A stretch of DNA of 25,757 bases, taken from Kocuria sp. p3-SID1428 (lineage in GTDB: Bacteria > Actinomycetota > Actinomycetes > Actinomycetales > Micrococcaceae). The DNA is taken from contig NZ_JALXVH010000038.1 of assembly GCF_025149945.1 (NCBI RefSeq), forward strand, positions 1-25,757, read 5' to 3'. Below the pieces are notes generated by a model that saw only the letters and a list, made by a program, of their open reading frames with translations, had not been told where the DNA came from and made no database searches. Each line of letters opens with the position of its first letter. The stretch's first letter is position 1. The position numbers and the translations under genes were made by a program. Shown in pieces: positions 15,569-23,854 of the stretch.

Positions 15569-18500
15569 ATGAGCGAGGAACAGGACACTGCCACCGCCCT
15601 CCCCGAGGCGCTCGAGAAGCTGCCGGATCGGCGCCTGGTCAAGGCGGGCTTCGATGACCTGCGCACGGCTCGGCGCTGGTTGGGCTTCGATGAGCTGAAG
15701 GGCGTCGAGCTCGACCCGCTGCTCGGGCATCTCGAGCAGACCGGCTCCCCGGACGCCGCCGTGCGATGCCTGGTGCGCCTGATCGAGGCCGAGCCGCGTG
15801 CCGCAGCCCGCCTCCAGGACCAGCAGAAGGCGCAGACGCTGATCCGGCTGCTGGGCTGCTCGGAGGCCCTCGGCGGGTTCCTCGAGTCGCACCCGCAGCA
15901 CCTGGACCTGCTGGATGATCCCCTGGATCCGCAGCCGGAGGAGATCTCGGCCGAGCAGCTGCGCTCGAGCCTCCTGCGCAGCGTGGGCGCCGACCCGGAG
16001 GCGGGCACGCCCGTCGCGCAGAGCAGCGGAGACGACGGCGCCGCGGCCCTGCGCGTCGAGTACCGCCGCCAGCTCATCCGCATCGCCCTGGGCGATGTGG
16101 GGGCCGCCGATCCGGTCGAGCACCTGCCGGCGGTCGGGCGGCAGCTCGCGGATCTGGCCGCAGCCGCGATCGAGGCCGGGCTGGCCGTCTCGCGCGCCGA
16201 CATCCTGGAGGGCGAGGGCTCGGTCCACGCCGATCCGGAGGAGCTCGAGCGCATCCGGCTCAGCGTGATCGGCATGGGCAAGTGCGGGGCCCGGGAGCTG
16301 AACTACATCTCGGACGTGGACGTCGTCTACGTCCACGACATCGTGGACCCGTTCGGCGGCGAGGACGGCAGCGAGCCGATCGACGACGACCGCGCCGCCG
16401 TGCTGGCCACGGCGCTGGCCAGCGGGACCGCCAAGGCCGTGATGTCCAACGGCCTCGAGGCCCCGCTGTGGGAGCTGGACGCCAACCTGCGCCCGGAGGG
16501 CAAGGACGGGCCGCTGTCGCGCACGCTGGACTCGCACGTGCGCTACTACCGCAAGTGGGCCAAGTCCTGGGAGTTCCAGGCCCTGCTCAAGGCACGCCCC
16601 ATCGCAGGGGATGCGCAGCTGGGGCAGCGCTATCTCGAGGCGATCTCGCCCATGGTGTGGGACTGCAGCCAGCGCGATGGCTTCGTGTCCTCGGTGCAGG
16701 CCATGCGCCGACGGGTCATGGACAACATCCCCTCGGACGAGCGGGATCGCCAGATCAAGCTCGGGCCCGGGGGACTGCGCGACGTCGAGTTCACGGTCCA
16801 GCTGCTGCAGCTGGTCCACGGTCGCGGCGACGAGACCGTGCACACCCAGGCCACCACGGACTCGCTGAGAGCGCTGGCCCAGGCCGGCTACATCGGTCGT
16901 GCCGATGCCGAGGAGTTCGGCGCGCAGTACCGCTGGCTGCGCCTCCTCGAGCACCGCATCCAGCTCTTCCGCATGCGTCGCACCCACCTGATGCCCACCT
17001 CCACGGCTGAGCTGGCCGTGATCGCCGCCAGCATGCGCCCGCCCGGGGCAGGCGCGCGCACCGGCGGCGACGACCTGATGGAGCGGTGGCAGAAGACCCG
17101 TCGGGCCGTGCGCGGCATGCACGAGCGGATCTTCTACCGTCCGCTGCTGGCCGCGATCACGAACACTTCCTTCGAGGGCGTGGAGCTGAACCAGGATCAG
17201 GTCCGAGACCGCCTCAAGGCACTGGGCTACCGCGATCCCAAGGCGGCGCACCGTCACCTCGGGGCACTGACCAAGGGCGTGAGCCGCAGGGCCAGCATCC
17301 TGCGCACGCTGCTGCCGGTGCTGCTCGAGTGGTTCGCCGAGGGCGTCGATCCGGACGCCGGGCTTCTCGGCTTCCGACGCGTGTCGGAGGAGGTGGGCAC
17401 CTCGCCCTGGTATCTGCGGATGCTGCGCGACTCCAACACCGGCGCGCAGCGGCTGTGCCACGTGCTCTCCTCCTCGCGCTACATCTCGGACATGCTCGAG
17501 ACGCTGCCGGAGGCCACCGCCTGGCTGGGCACGGACGCCGAGCTCAAGCCGCGCTCCTTCGCCACTCTGTGGGCCGAGACCCACGCGCAGATGGGCCGCC
17601 ACCCGGATGCCGAGTCGGCCGTGCGCATGATCCGCCTGATGCGGCGACGGGAGTCGCTGCGCGTGGCGCTGGCCGACACCGCCGGGCTGATCGACGTCGA
17701 GCAGGTCGTCGCGGCGCTGTCGGACATCGACCGCGCCACGGTGCTCGGCGCCCTGTACTCCGCCGAGCGCGAGCTGCACCGCGAGCACGGCGCAGCGTGG
17801 ACGGCCGACGTCCTCGTGGTCGCCATGGGGCGCCAGGGCGGTCGCGAGATCGGCTACGGCTCCGACGCCGATGTCCTCTACGTCTACGTCCCCTGCGAAG
17901 ACGGCCACGACCACCCCGATCGCCACGAGCTGGGGCTGGTCTCTGGCTCCGACGCCGCCGAGGAGGCCCCGCCGCAGAAGCCGGGGGATCAGGCGAAGCG
18001 GGTGATCGAGCGGATGGTCCAGCTGCTCAAGCGGCCGTGCGATCCGCCCATCGTGGCCGAGCGCGTGCTGGAGATCGACAACGACCTGCGCCCCGAGGGC
18101 CGCTCCGGGCCCATGGTCCGCTCCCTGGAATCCTATGCCGAGTACTACAGCCGCTGGGCAGACACGTGGGAGTTCCAGGCGCTGACCCGGGCCCGTCCCA
18201 TGGCGGGCTCGGACCTGCTCGCGGAGCGGTTCACGGAGCTGATCGACCCCTACCGCTACCCGGCGGAGCTCACCGAGCGCCAGCTCAACGAGATCCGGCG
18301 CATGAAGGCCCGCGTGGAGAATGAGCGCCTGCCGCGCGGCGCGGATCCCGCCCGGCACGTGAAGCTGGGCCGCGGAGGGCTCTCGGACGTCGAGTGGCTC
18401 GTGCAGACCATGCAGCTGCAGCACGCCCACCAGCACCCCGGGCTGCGCACCACCTCCACCCTGGGCGGGCTCGAGGCCGCGGTGCAGGCCGAGCTGATGG

Positions 18501-18739
18501 ACTCCGAGGACGCGCACGCCCTGGCCAAGGCCTGGCGCCTGTGCACTGCCATCCGCAATGGCAACGTGCTGCGCACCGGGCGGACCTCTGATGTCCTGCC
18601 GTCTGCGGGACAGGATATGGAGGCCGTCGCTCGCTGGTGCGGCTATCCGCCGGGCAGCTCCGAGCTGCTCGAGGACGACTACCTGCGCACCACCCGTCAG
18701 GCCCGCGCCGTCTTCGAGCGGCTGTTCTACGGCCTCTGA
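15569..18739 (+). CDS. glnE: Bifunctional glutamine synthetase adenylyltransferase/adenylyl-removing enzyme
   Basis: 1056 residues. GlnE attaches AMP to, and phosphorolytically removes it from, a tyrosine of GlnA1 to set its activity to nitrogen supply. Two nucleotidyltransferase domains are present. The N-terminal (deadenylylase) one has MGKCGARELNYISDVDVVYV with D249 and D251. The C-terminal (adenylylase) one has MGRQGGREIGYGSDADVLYV with D766 and D768. Both are followed by the NLRPEGKDGPL / DLRPEGRSGPM loop, and each has a GlnD-like helical region (LGPGGLRDVEFTVQ; LGRGGLSDVEWLVQ). GAGGAAG (15553-15559) precedes the ATG, 16 nt after glnA2. Its likely target, glnA1, lies convergently next door. 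Confidence 0.96.
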   Translation: MSEEQDTATALPEALEKLPDRRLVKAGFDDLRTARRWLGFDELKGVELDPLLGHLEQTGSPDAAVRCLVRLIEAEPRAAARLQDQQKAQTLIRLLGCSEALGGFLESHPQHLDLLDDPLDPQPEEISAEQLRSSLLRSVGADPEAGTPVAQSSGDDGAAALRVEYRRQLIRIALGDVGAADPVEHLPAVGRQLADLAAAAIEAGLAVSRADILEGEGSVHADPEELERIRLSVIGMGKCGARELNYISDVDVVYVHDIVDPFGGEDGSEPIDDDRAAVLATALASGTAKAVMSNGLEAPLWELDANLRPEGKDGPLSRTLDSHVRYYRKWAKSWEFQALLKARPIAGDAQLGQRYLEAISPMVWDCSQRDGFVSSVQAMRRRVMDNIPSDERDRQIKLGPGGLRDVEFTVQLLQLVHGRGDETVHTQATTDSLRALAQAGYIGRADAEEFGAQYRWLRLLEHRIQLFRMRRTHLMPTSTAELAVIAASMRPPGAGARTGGDDLMERWQKTRRAVRGMHERIFYRPLLAAITNTSFEGVELNQDQVRDRLKALGYRDPKAAHRHLGALTKGVSRRASILRTLLPVLLEWFAEGVDPDAGLLGFRRVSEEVGTSPWYLRMLRDSNTGAQRLCHVLSSSRYISDMLETLPEATAWLGTDAELKPRSFATLWAETHAQMGRHPDAESAVRMIRLMRRRESLRVALADTAGLIDVEQVVAALSDIDRATVLGALYSAERELHREHGAAWTADVLVVAMGRQGGREIGYGSDADVLYVYVPCEDGHDHPDRHELGLVSGSDAAEEAPPQKPGDQAKRVIERMVQLLKRPCDPPIVAERVLEIDNDLRPEGRSGPMVRSLESYAEYYSRWADTWEFQALTRARPMAGSDLLAERFTELIDPYRYPAELTERQLNEIRRMKARVENERLPRGADPARHVKLGRGGLSDVEWLVQTMQLQHAHQHPGLRTTSTLGGLEAAVQAELMDSEDAHALAKAWRLCTAIRNGNVLRTGRTSDVLPSAGQDMEAVARWCGYPPGSSELLEDDYLRTTRQARAVFERLFYGL

Positions 18740-18841
18740 GCAGACCGCACCCGATCGTCGGCGAGGGCCTGGCTCCGTCGGCCGTCGGGCCCGCGGGGTC
18801 CTCTGCAGCAGCTGATGCGCCGGCTCATTCGCAGAAAGCAA

Positions 18842-18877
18842 CAGGGGCCGCGATCGCCTCGACGATCGCGGCCCCTG
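18842..18877. terminator. 15-bp hairpin between convergent glnE and glnA1
   Basis: Perfect arms CAGGGGCCGCGATCG (18842-18856) and its complement (18863-18877) with a 6-nt loop. On the minus strand the hairpin is followed by TTGCTTTC, so it is best placed to end glnA1; on the plus strand it can also stop glnE. Confidence 0.75.
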
Positions 18878-18896
18878 CCGTGGTGCTGCTGAGGGA

Positions 18897-20321
18897 TCAG
18901 ACCCCGTAGTAGAGCTTGAACTCGAGGGGGTGCGGGACGAGCGAGAGCGGCTTGAGCTCCATCTCGCGCTTGTACTCGATCCAGGAGGACAGAGTGTCCT
19001 CGGTGAAGACGTCGCCCTGCAGCAGGAACTCGTGATCCTCCTCGAGCGCGATCAGCGCCTCCTCGAGCGAGCCCGGGGCCTTCTTGATGTCCTTGGCCTC
19101 CTCGGGCGGCAGCTCGTAGAGGTCCTTGTCGATCGGATCCGCCGGCTCGATGCGGTTGCGGATGCCGTCCAGGCCGGCCATCAGCTGCGCGGCGAAGGCC
19201 AGGTACGGGTTGCAGGAGGGATCCGGGGCGCGGAACTCCAGGCGCTTGGCCTTGGGGCTGGTGCCGGTGATCGGGATGCGGATGCCGGCGGAGCGGTTGC
19301 CCTGCGAGTAGACCATGTTGACCGGGGCCTCGAAGCCCTTCACCAGGCGGCGGTAGGAGTTCACCGTGGGGTTGGTGAAGGCCAGCACCGCTGAGGAGTG
19401 CTCGAGCAGGCCGCCGATGTACCAGCGGGCAAGATCGGAGAGCCCGGCGTAGCCCTTCTCGTCGTAGAACAGCGGCTCGCCGTTCTTCCACAGCGACTGG
19501 TGGCAGTGCATGCCGGAGCCGTTGTCGTTGAAGACCGGCTTGGGCATGAACGTGGCGGTCTTGCCCCAGGCCTCAGCGGTGTTCTTCACGACGTACTTGA
19601 ACTTCTGGAGGTCGTCGGCCGCATGCGTCAGGGTGTCGAAGCGGTAGTTGATCTCCGCCTGGCCGGAGGCGCCGACCTCGTGGTGGGCGCGCTCGACCTC
19701 CAGACCGACCTCGTCCAGGGTCACGGAGATGGCGTCGCGCAGATCCGCCTGCTTGTCCGTGGGGGAGACCGGGAAGTAGCCGCCCTTCACGGACGTCTTG
19801 TTGGCCAGGTTGCCGCCCTCCTCCCGGCGGCCCGAGTTCCACGGGGCCTCGTCGGAGTCCACGGCGTAGAAGGAGCCCTGCGGCTGGACGTCGTAGCGGA
19901 CGTCCTCGAAGATGAAGAACTCGGCCTCGGGGGCGAAGTTCGCGGTGTCTGCGATGCCGGTGGAGCGCATGTAGGCCTCGGCGCGCTCGGCCACGCCGCG
20001 GGGATCGCGGTGGTAGGGCTCGCCGGTGCGGGGGTTGACGATCGAGCAGGTGACATTGAGCGTCTTCTCGATCCGGTACGGGTCCACGAACGCGGTGGCC
20101 ACGTCCGGGATGAGCTGCATGTCGGACTCGGCGATGCCGGCGAAGCCGCGGATCGAGGAGCCGTCGAAGAGCTGCCCGTTCACGAAGAAGTCGTCGTCGA
20201 CGGCCTTGGCGGGGAGGTTGAAGTGCTGCTGGACCCCCGGCATGTCGGTGAACCGGACGTCGACGAAGACGACATCCTCCTCCTTGATGAAAGCGAGGAC
20301 CTCTTCTGCTGTCTTGAACAC
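18897..20321 (-). CDS. glnA: Type I glutamine synthetase, GlnA1 (GSI-beta, adenylylation-regulated)
   Basis: 474 residues. This is the main ammonia-assimilating enzyme: glutamate + NH3 + ATP to glutamine. Signatures: [64 protein letters not shown] and [17 protein letters not shown]. The adenylylation loop [11 protein letters not shown] carries Y402, the expected GlnE target. I start at GTG 20321 ([11 protein letters not shown], matching MFKTAEEVL in relatives). The AAGGAG 6 nt upstream of this GTG is an ideal ribosome site, and the ATG at 20336 lies directly before it, so that its codons 2-3 are the Shine-Dalgarno sequence itself. The upstream region has two -10 boxes and a GlnR-like operator. 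Confidence 0.96.
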   Translation of the reverse strand: MFKTAEEVLAFIKEEDVVFVDVRFTDMPGVQQHFNLPAKAVDDDFFVNGQLFDGSSIRGFAGIAESDMQLIPDVATAFVDPYRIEKTLNVTCSIVNPRTGEPYHRDPRGVAERAEAYMRSTGIADTANFAPEAEFFIFEDVRYDVQPQGSFYAVDSDEAPWNSGRREEGGNLANKTSVKGGYFPVSPTDKQADLRDAISVTLDEVGLEVERAHHEVGASGQAEINYRFDTLTHAADDLQKFKYVVKNTAEAWGKTATFMPKPVFNDNGSGMHCHQSLWKNGEPLFYDEKGYAGLSDLARWYIGGLLEHSSAVLAFTNPTVNSYRRLVKGFEAPVNMVYSQGNRSAGIRIPITGTSPKAKRLEFRAPDPSCNPYLAFAAQLMAGLDGIRNRIEPADPIDKDLYELPPEEAKDIKKAPGSLEEALIALEEDHEFLLQGDVFTEDTLSSWIEYKREMELKPLSLVPHPLEFKLYYGV

Positions 20322-20404
20322 TGCGTACTCCTTCATGGTGTGGGGCGGCCGCCCTGCCAGCGGTCTTCCGCACGACGGGCCGAGCCCCTAGCGGATCGTC
20401 TTCG

Positions 20405-20410
20405 ACCCTA
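20405..20410 (-). promoter_or_regulatory. glnA1 proximal -10 element (P1)
   Basis: On the minus strand TAGGGT (20410 to 20405) would start RNA near 20398, about 77 nt before the GTG. No good -35 is present; that place is occupied by the GlnR-like element, as expected of an activated promoter. Confidence 0.4.
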
Positions 20411-20420
20411 CGGAGGCGCC

Positions 20421-20458
20421 GTTGCCCAGCCGTGACCCTCGTGTTTCGCGGGTGTTTC
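20421..20458 (-). promoter_or_regulatory. GlnR-like operator of glnA1
   Basis: On the minus strand four 5-mers are separated by exactly 6 nt each: GAAAC (20458-20454), GAAAC (20447-20443), GTCAC (20436-20432) and GCAAC (20425-20421). The established GlnR consensus is gTnAC-n6-GaAAC repeated with n6 spacing; these match at 4/5, 5/5, 5/5 and 4/5. It lies between the two putative -10 boxes. Binding by GlnR is inferred. Confidence 0.6.
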
Positions 20459-20465
20459 GGATCTC

Positions 20466-20471
20466 ATCCTA
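20466..20471 (-). promoter_or_regulatory. glnA1 distal -10 element (P2)
   Basis: On the minus strand TAGGAT (20471 to 20466) within GGCCGATAGGAT, the same extended string as at pgeF and glnA2. RNA would start near 20459, so the GlnR-like operator would lie just downstream of it. Confidence 0.4.
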
Positions 20472-20536
20472 TCGGCCGAGCCTCCGCGCACGCCCGAAGC
20501 GCGCAGGATCCGCCGGAGCCGCCGCGGCTACCCCGG

Positions 20537-20542
20537 TAGGCT
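20537..20542 (+). promoter_or_regulatory. -10 element of the RDD gene, leaderless
   Basis: TAGGCT ends 6 nt before the ATG at 20549. No ribosome binding site lies between. Confidence 0.5.
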
Positions 20543-20548
20543 GAGCGG

Positions 20549-20989
20549 ATGACCGAGCACGACGACTCCCGCCGGATGAGCCCTCTTCCCGAGCACGCGG
20601 AGGGCTATCCGGGACAGGTTCTGGGGCGACCCCAGGACGGGCCCGGATCGATTCCCAGCCTGATCCGCCGCGTGGGAGGCCTGTGCATCGACTGGGGCAT
20701 CGCGGTGGCGCTGGCCTGGGCGCTGCTGCCCTACGAGTGGGTTAACCTCGGCATCACCGGGATCTGGCTGGTGCTCACGATCCTGGCGGTGGGGTTCATG
20801 GGCCACTCGGTGGGCCACCTGGTCCTGGGGATGCAGGTCCAGACCCTCGATGGCCGCCCGATCGGCTTCGCCAGGGCGTTCGTGCGCACCGTGCTCCTCG
20901 CCCTGGTGATCCCGGCGCTGATCATGGATCGCGACCAGCGCGGGCTCAACGATCGACTGATCGGCACGGTGCTGGTGCGCATCCGCTGA
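20549..20989 (+). CDS. RDD family membrane protein
   Basis: 146 residues. A hydrophilic N-terminus (1-36) is followed by the RDD domain: RRVGGLCIDWGIAVALA (Arg and first Asp), a second hydrophobic stretch (about 67-92) and a third (about 112-128) ending in MDRDQRGLNDRLIGTVLV, the second-Asp signature. The family function is mostly unknown; some members act as Na+/H+ antiporters or assist other membrane proteins. Its position next to DUF4191 and glnA1 matches Rv2219A in M. tuberculosis. It is divergent from glnA1 and closed by a strong hairpin, so it is a single-gene transcript. Confidence 0.88.
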   Translation: MTEHDDSRRMSPLPEHAEGYPGQVLGRPQDGPGSIPSLIRRVGGLCIDWGIAVALAWALLPYEWVNLGITGIWLVLTILAVGFMGHSVGHLVLGMQVQTLDGRPIGFARAFVRTVLLALVIPALIMDRDQRGLNDRLIGTVLVRIR

Positions 20990-20998
20990 GCACGACCA

Positions 20999-21043
20999 CG
21001 CGAAGAGGCCCCGGACGTCGGTGACATCCGGGGCCTCTTCGCG
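20999..21043. terminator. 17-bp hairpin between convergent RDD and DUF4191 genes
   Basis: The core arm CGAAGAGGCCCCGGA (21001-21015) pairs perfectly with 21027-21041, and two further pairs extend it to 20999 and 21043. The loop is 11 nt. It probably works in both directions. Confidence 0.7.
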
Positions 21044-21057
21044 CGTTCGGAGCGGGA

Positions 21058-21843
21058 TCAGCGTCCGCGCAGCGCCTTGTGATCCGGGCGGGCGCGCATG
21101 GGGTCCACGCCCTTGGGGATCGGCAGCTGATCGGAGCGCAGGGTGGACAGGCGCTGGTGCACCGCCGAGACCTCCCGCTTGGTCAGCTTGTTCTCGAGCT
21201 TGCGGACGTGCTTGGAAACCTGGTTCAGCGGCACCTGATCCTCGCGCGGACCGGCGGCGATGATGTGGATGGGAACGTTGCGCACGCGCGGTCCCACGCG
21301 ACGGCGCTCCTTCTCGGCGAGCTTGCGGGCGCGGCCGGTGGGGCCCTCGGTCACGAGCACCACACCGGGGCGGCCGATGGCGCGGAAGACCAGGTCGCGG
21401 TTGCGGGGGTCGACCTGCACCGGCTGCTCCTCGACGATCCAGCCGCGGCGCAGCGTGGACAGCGCGGCGCCCGTGGCACCGGGCTGATCCTCGATGCGGG
21501 CGAAGGCGGCCTTCTCGGCTCGTCGGGAGAGGAACCAGAAGCACAGCAGCACGGCGAAGGGAATGCCGATCAGCAGCCAGGTGATCCAGTTGTTGAGCAG
21601 CAGGCCCAGCAGCAGGAAGACCACCAGCACGCCCAGCGCGATCGCGATGAGCTTGAGGGTGATGTTCGGGTCCTGCTCCTTAGTGATCTGGAAGACCTGC
21701 TTGATCTGGGCGAAGGGCCCGGGACCGCGCTCGGACTTCCGCTTGGCCTTGGCCTCGCGCTTCTCCTGCTTGGCCTTGGCCTTGGCGGCCTTGGGATCGG
21801 CAGCGGTGGCGCCCTTGCTGCGGGAGGGAGTGCGATCAGACAC
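21058..21843 (-). CDS. DUF4191 membrane protein (Rv2219-like)
   Basis: 261 residues. A highly basic N-terminal segment (Lys/Ala/Arg/Glu-rich, about 18-40) precedes two adjacent transmembrane helices (62-83 and 86-105) and a hydrophilic C-terminal region (about 106-261) with conserved-looking GWIVEEQPVQVDPRNRDLVFRAIG and a basic end. This arrangement and the place beside lipA identify the DUF4191 family, known in M. tuberculosis as Rv2219. Its function is unknown. The GTG start is preceded by GAGGAA (6-nt spacing). A short leader follows a TAGACT box (minus strand, 21929-21924). Whether it is linked to lipoylation is not shown. Confidence 0.88.
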   Translation of the reverse strand: MSDRTPSRSKGATAADPKAAKAKAKQEKREAKAKRKSERGPGPFAQIKQVFQITKEQDPNITLKLIAIALGVLVVFLLLGLLLNNWITWLLIGIPFAVLLCFWFLSRRAEKAAFARIEDQPGATGAALSTLRRGWIVEEQPVQVDPRNRDLVFRAIGRPGVVLVTEGPTGRARKLAEKERRRVGPRVRNVPIHIIAAGPREDQVPLNQVSKHVRKLENKLTKREVSAVHQRLSTLRSDQLPIPKGVDPMRARPDHKALRGR

Positions 21844-21923
21844 GGATGGTTCCTCGTGGTCGAGATGGTGCGGGTGGCCGTCCGGTCATCGCGCTGGTGG
21901 GCGAGCGGCGGCGGAGCGGGGCC

Positions 21924-21929
21924 AGTCTA
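21924..21929 (-). promoter_or_regulatory. -10 element for the DUF4191 gene
   Basis: On the minus strand TAGACT (21929 to 21924) would start RNA near 21916, leaving a leader of about 73 nt. It lies downstream of the lipA hairpin, separating the two genes. Confidence 0.4.
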
Positions 21930-21992
21930 GCGGCTGAGGGAGGCAACAGGGCCCGCCGGACGCGACGGCCTCCGGCGGCCCCCCCCGAAGGA

Positions 21993-22017
21993 CCCCGGTG
22001 CGCTGCAGGCACCGGGG
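21993..22017 (-). terminator. Hairpin after lipA
   Basis: Arms CCCCGGTG (21993-22000) and CACCGGGG (22010-22017) form 8 pairs with a 9-nt loop, 7 nt after the lipA stop on the minus strand. No real T-tract; a run of eight C's on the plus strand adjoins it. Confidence 0.5.
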
Positions 22018-22023
22018 GAGGGC

Positions 22024-23034
22024 TCAGCGGCCGAGCTTGGTGATCAGGGTCGAGGCCTCCTGTGCGGCCGAGCCCTCGTCGGTGATGTGCGAGAGGTGCT
22101 CGGGGATCTCACGGCCGAGCTTGTTCATGGCGCGCGCCCAGAGGCGCCCGGAGCGGTAGGAGGAGCGCACCATGGGTCCGGCCATGACGCTCAGGAAGCC
22201 GATCTCCTCGGCCATCCGGCCGTACTCCACGAACTGCTCGGGCTTGACCCAGCGGTCGATCGGGTGGAAGAGCTTGGACGGGCGCAGGTACTGCGTGAGC
22301 GTGATGATGTCGCAGCCGGAGTCGCGCAGGTCGCACAGCGCCTCGTAGATCTCCTCATCCGACTCGCCCATGCCCAGGATCAGGTTGGACTTGGTGATCA
22401 GGTCCTGGTCCTTGGCGAAGTTCAGGACCTCGAGGGAGCGCTCGTAGGTGAAGGCCGGGCGGATCTTCTTGAAGATGCGCGGCACGGTCTCCAGGTTGTG
22501 CGCGAAGACCTCAGGCTGGGCGTCGACGACCTCCTGCAGCGACTCGGGGCGGCCCTTGAAGTCGGGGATCAGGATCTCCATGCCCGTGCTCGGGGAGATC
22601 TCGTGCACGGCCCGGATGGTCTCGGCGTAGAGCCAGGACGCGCCGTCCGCCTGGTCGTCGCGGGCCACGCCGGTGACGGTCGCGTAGCGCAGGTCGAGGT
22701 CGCGGATGGACTCGGCGACCTTGCGCGGCTCCTCCGGATCCAGGGGCTCGGGACGGCCGGTGGAGATGTCGCAGAAGTCGCAGCGACGGGTGCACACCGA
22801 CCCGCCGATGAGGAAGGAGGCCTCGCGGTCCTCCCAGCACTCGTAGATGTTGGGGCAGCCGGCCTCCTCGCACACGGTGTGCAGGCCCTGGCTGCGGGCC
22901 ATGGACTTCAGCTTGGTGTATTCCGGGCCGGTGTGCGCGGTGTTCTTCAGCCAGTTCGGCTTCTTCTCGACGGGGACCTCGGCGTTGCGGGCCTCGACGC
23001 GCAGCAAGCGGCGGCCTTCGGGGGCGATGGTCAT
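22024..23034 (-). CDS. lipA: Lipoyl synthase
   Basis: 336 residues. This radical-SAM enzyme inserts two sulfurs into octanoyl groups on the E2 and GcvH proteins. The auxiliary cluster ligands are C55, C60 and C66 ([12 protein letters not shown]), plus the C-terminal serine in VRSSYRSG. The radical-SAM cluster is C81, C85 and C88 (CTRRCDFC). Also visible are TGVARDD and [14 protein letters not shown]. The ATG at 23034 has GAGGAG 7 nt upstream; a TTG six bases earlier is too close to that site. lipB lies 88 nt upstream on the same strand, with no terminator or clear promoter between, so the two probably form an operon. Confidence 0.96.
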   Translation of the reverse strand: MTIAPEGRRLLRVEARNAEVPVEKKPNWLKNTAHTGPEYTKLKSMARSQGLHTVCEEAGCPNIYECWEDREASFLIGGSVCTRRCDFCDISTGRPEPLDPEEPRKVAESIRDLDLRYATVTGVARDDQADGASWLYAETIRAVHEISPSTGMEILIPDFKGRPESLQEVVDAQPEVFAHNLETVPRIFKKIRPAFTYERSLEVLNFAKDQDLITKSNLILGMGESDEEIYEALCDLRDSGCDIITLTQYLRPSKLFHPIDRWVKPEQFVEYGRMAEEIGFLSVMAGPMVRSSYRSGRLWARAMNKLGREIPEHLSHITDEGSAAQEASTLITKLGR

Positions 23035-23122
23035 GGGCAATCTCCTCGTCTGTGGTCCAGGGTCCGGAACCGGTCAGTCTGTGGGTGCAGCCGGTCCGCA
23101 CGGTGGTGCGGGCCGGGGCGTC

Positions 23123-23827
23123 TCAGGCCGCGCTGGGGGCGGGCCAGGGCAGGGGCACGGCGTCTGCGGGGATCTCGGAGACCTCGCACAGCTCGGCCTC
23201 GCGTGCAATCAGCTCGTCGATCACGAGGTCCTTGACCTCGGCCGGGGTGACGGTGCGACCGAGCTCGCGGCTGATCGTGGTCACGCCAGCGTCCGTGATT
23301 CCGCAGGGGATGATGCTGCGGAACGCCTCGAGATCGTTGCTGCAGTTGATCGCGATGCCGTGCATGGTGGTCCGCTTGGAGACCTGCACGCCGATCGCGG
23401 AGATCTTGCGGTCGCCGCCGCGCTCGTCGGCGGGGATCCAGGCTCCCGAGCGGCCCTCGACCGTGACGGCCTCCAGCCCCAGCCGGCGCAGCACGGACAG
23501 CACCAGCTGCTCCATGTCGCGCACGAACTTCACGACATCGATCGGGGTGGTCAGCTTCATGATCGGGTAGACCACGAGCATGCCTGGGCCGTGCCAGGTG
23601 ATCTTCCCGCCGCGGCCGATCTCCACGACCTCGGTCCCATCCGTCGGGTACTCCTCCGCCGCGGCGCGTCGACCGGCCGTGTAGACCGGCTCGTGCTCGC
23701 ACAGCAGGATCGTGTTGGCCCGCGTGCCCGCGACGACGTCGTCGTGCACCGTGCGCTGCAGCTGCAGGGCGGGTCGGTAGGGGACCAGGTCCGGAGCCAT
23801 GCCGAGGGACTCGATGGAAAGGGACAT
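23123..23827 (-). CDS. lipB: Lipoyl(octanoyl) transferase
   Basis: 234 residues. It moves octanoate from acyl carrier protein onto apo-lipoyl domains, the step before LipA. The catalytic pair is K141 ([12 protein letters not shown]) and C175 ([11 protein letters not shown]), matching the Lys/Cys dyad of M. tuberculosis Lip[19 protein letters not shown] and MHGIAINC complete the substrate site. The ATG at 23827 is preceded at 6 nt by TACCCT, so the transcript should be leaderless. It is divergent from the kinase-like gene; only 72 bp separate the two start codons. Confidence 0.95.
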   Translation of the reverse strand: MSLSIESLGMAPDLVPYRPALQLQRTVHDDVVAGTRANTILLCEHEPVYTAGRRAAAEEYPTDGTEVVEIGRGGKITWHGPGMLVVYPIMKLTTPIDVVKFVRDMEQLVLSVLRRLGLEAVTVEGRSGAWIPADERGGDRKISAIGVQVSKRTTMHGIAINCSNDLEAFRSIIPCGITDAGVTTISRELGRTVTPAEVKDLVIDELIAREAELCEVSEIPADAVPLPWPAPSAA

Positions 23828-23833
23828 GTCATC

Positions 23834-23839
23834 AGGGTA
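23834..23839 (-). promoter_or_regulatory. -10 element of lipB, leaderless
   Basis: On the minus strand TACCCT (23839 to 23834) ends 6 nt before the ATG. TTATCC, 18 nt upstream, could act as -35 and is also part of the DnaA-box-like sequence. Confidence 0.5.
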
Positions 23840-23854
23840 CGCCCGCCGCCGCGA

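Noticed and set aside
14065..16281. A 738-codon minus-strand frame opposite glnA2 and the start of glnE
   Set aside because: It covers two well-supported genes in antisense and shows no conserved motif.
15467..18841. An 1124-codon open frame on the minus strand opposite glnE
   Set aside because: Same shadow composition, and glnE on the plus strand is certain from both nucleotidyltransferase motifs.
21981..21988. Run of eight C's as a phase-variation tract
   Set aside because: It is intergenic, short for this base composition, and not in a promoter spacer.
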